A stretch of DNA of 42,931 bases from assembly GCA_002423895.1 (NCBI GenBank), contig DIOL01000005.1, positions 1 to 42,931 of the forward strand. The letters run 5' to 3'. A program made the position numbers and the translations under genes. Shown here in pieces: positions 42,616 through 42,931 of the stretch; within the stretch, counting starts at the first letter, position 1, and each line of letters begins with the position of its first letter. The notes below the pieces were generated by a model that was given only the letters and a program-made list of their open reading frames with translations, was not told the origin of the DNA and made no database searches. Source of the stretch: Bacteroidales bacterium UBA5515 (GTDB taxonomy: Bacteria > Bacteroidota > Bacteroidia > Bacteroidales > P3).

Positions 42616-42931
42616 ATGAAAAAAACATTACTAATTTTTCTCACGCTTATTATGTCGATAAGCATAGGCGCAAAAGCTGAAAACTTCTCGGCGGTTTATA
42701 ATGGAAAAACGATCTATTATAACATTACTTCATCTACTTCACCCAAAACGGTTGAAGTAACATTTAGAGGTAATTATTACTCGTCTTATCATAATGAATA
42801 TTCGGGAGATGTAACAATCCCAGATTCTGTTTTTTATAATGGAAATTATTATAAAATTACTTCGATTGGGGGCACTGCTTTATATCGTTGCCCTGAATTA
42901 ACTTCAATTACAATTCCAAACTCTGTTACTT
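42616..42931 (+). CDS. BspA-like leucine-rich-repeat surface protein, 5' part
   Basis: The frame opens with ATG at 42616 and runs off the window without a stop after 105 codons. It starts with a signal peptide (KKTLLIFLTLIMSISIGAKA) and reaches the first repeat of the LRR_5 or BspA type: GDVTIPDSVFYNG, then YYKITSIGGTALYRCPE and LTSITIPNSVT. Such proteins are large, exported cell-surface proteins with many repeats. Their C-terminus usually carries a sorting signal, which lies beyond this window. Confidence 0.85.
   Translation, partial: MKKTLLIFLTLIMSISIGAKAENFSAVYNGKTIYYNITSSTSPKTVEVTFRGNYYSSYHNEYSGDVTIPDSVFYNGNYYKITSIGGTALYRCPELTSITIPNSVT

Overview
The window is AT-rich bacterial chromosome from the Bacteroidota, most likely an uncultured anaerobic member of the Bacteroidales. 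The signs are TAnnTTTG-type promoters without clear Shine-Dalgarno sites, an HU-HIG-type DNA-binding protein, GldH-like and DUF4290/DUF5683-type genes, a MurA with Asp in place of the usual active-site Cys, a 1-Cys-type peroxiredoxin divergent from an OxyR-like regulator, and a BspA-type leucine-rich-repeat protein running off the right end. The exact genus cannot be told from this sequence.

Layout. 1-2.8 kb: a lipoprotein, a DUF4143-type ATPase and repeat-rich spacer. 2.8-6.7 kb: an HU-HIG protein divergent from a small basic membrane protein, a small HTH protein and a 686-residue primase/VirE-type helicase, followed by GTAGGAG repeats and a 21-bp tandem array; this looks like a resident or remnant mobile-element replication cassette. 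6.8-16.5 kb: an accessory, defence-like island edged by GC-rich palindromic modules. It holds a HIT protein with an extra N-terminal domain, an HNH endonuclease and, on the other strand, a tightly packed four-gene operon: NurA-like nuclease, HerA-like ATPase, Hsp90-like (GHKL) ATPase and a large radical SAM protein. It ends with a gene whose first codons lie in one of the palindromic modules.

16.5-31 kb is chromosomal backbone: a secreted protein, a LuxC-type acyl-CoA reductase, two tandem outer-membrane-barrel paralogues, three tandem DUF5683-like paralogues, the purC-gldH-like-uvrC operon, an OmpA-type envelope protein, peroxiredoxin/OxyR, and murA with a DUF4290 gene. 31-42 kb: a UvrD/PcrA helicase, a CPBP protease, three SGNH/AlgJ-AlgX-like proteins with one MBOAT acyltransferase (a polysaccharide O-acetylation module) interrupted by tRNA-Arg(CCG), and L-serine ammonia-lyase. 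The right end carries a seven-unit 21-bp array and the start of the BspA-like gene.

The best candidate for an undescribed system is the operon at 8811-15138. NurA-HerA is a known DNA end-processing pair, but its translational coupling to a GHKL ATPase and a radical SAM enzyme does not match any named defence system I can recall. A second theme is repeats of fixed period: 21-bp units at 6578, 34245 and 42108, and 23-bp palindromes at 34140.
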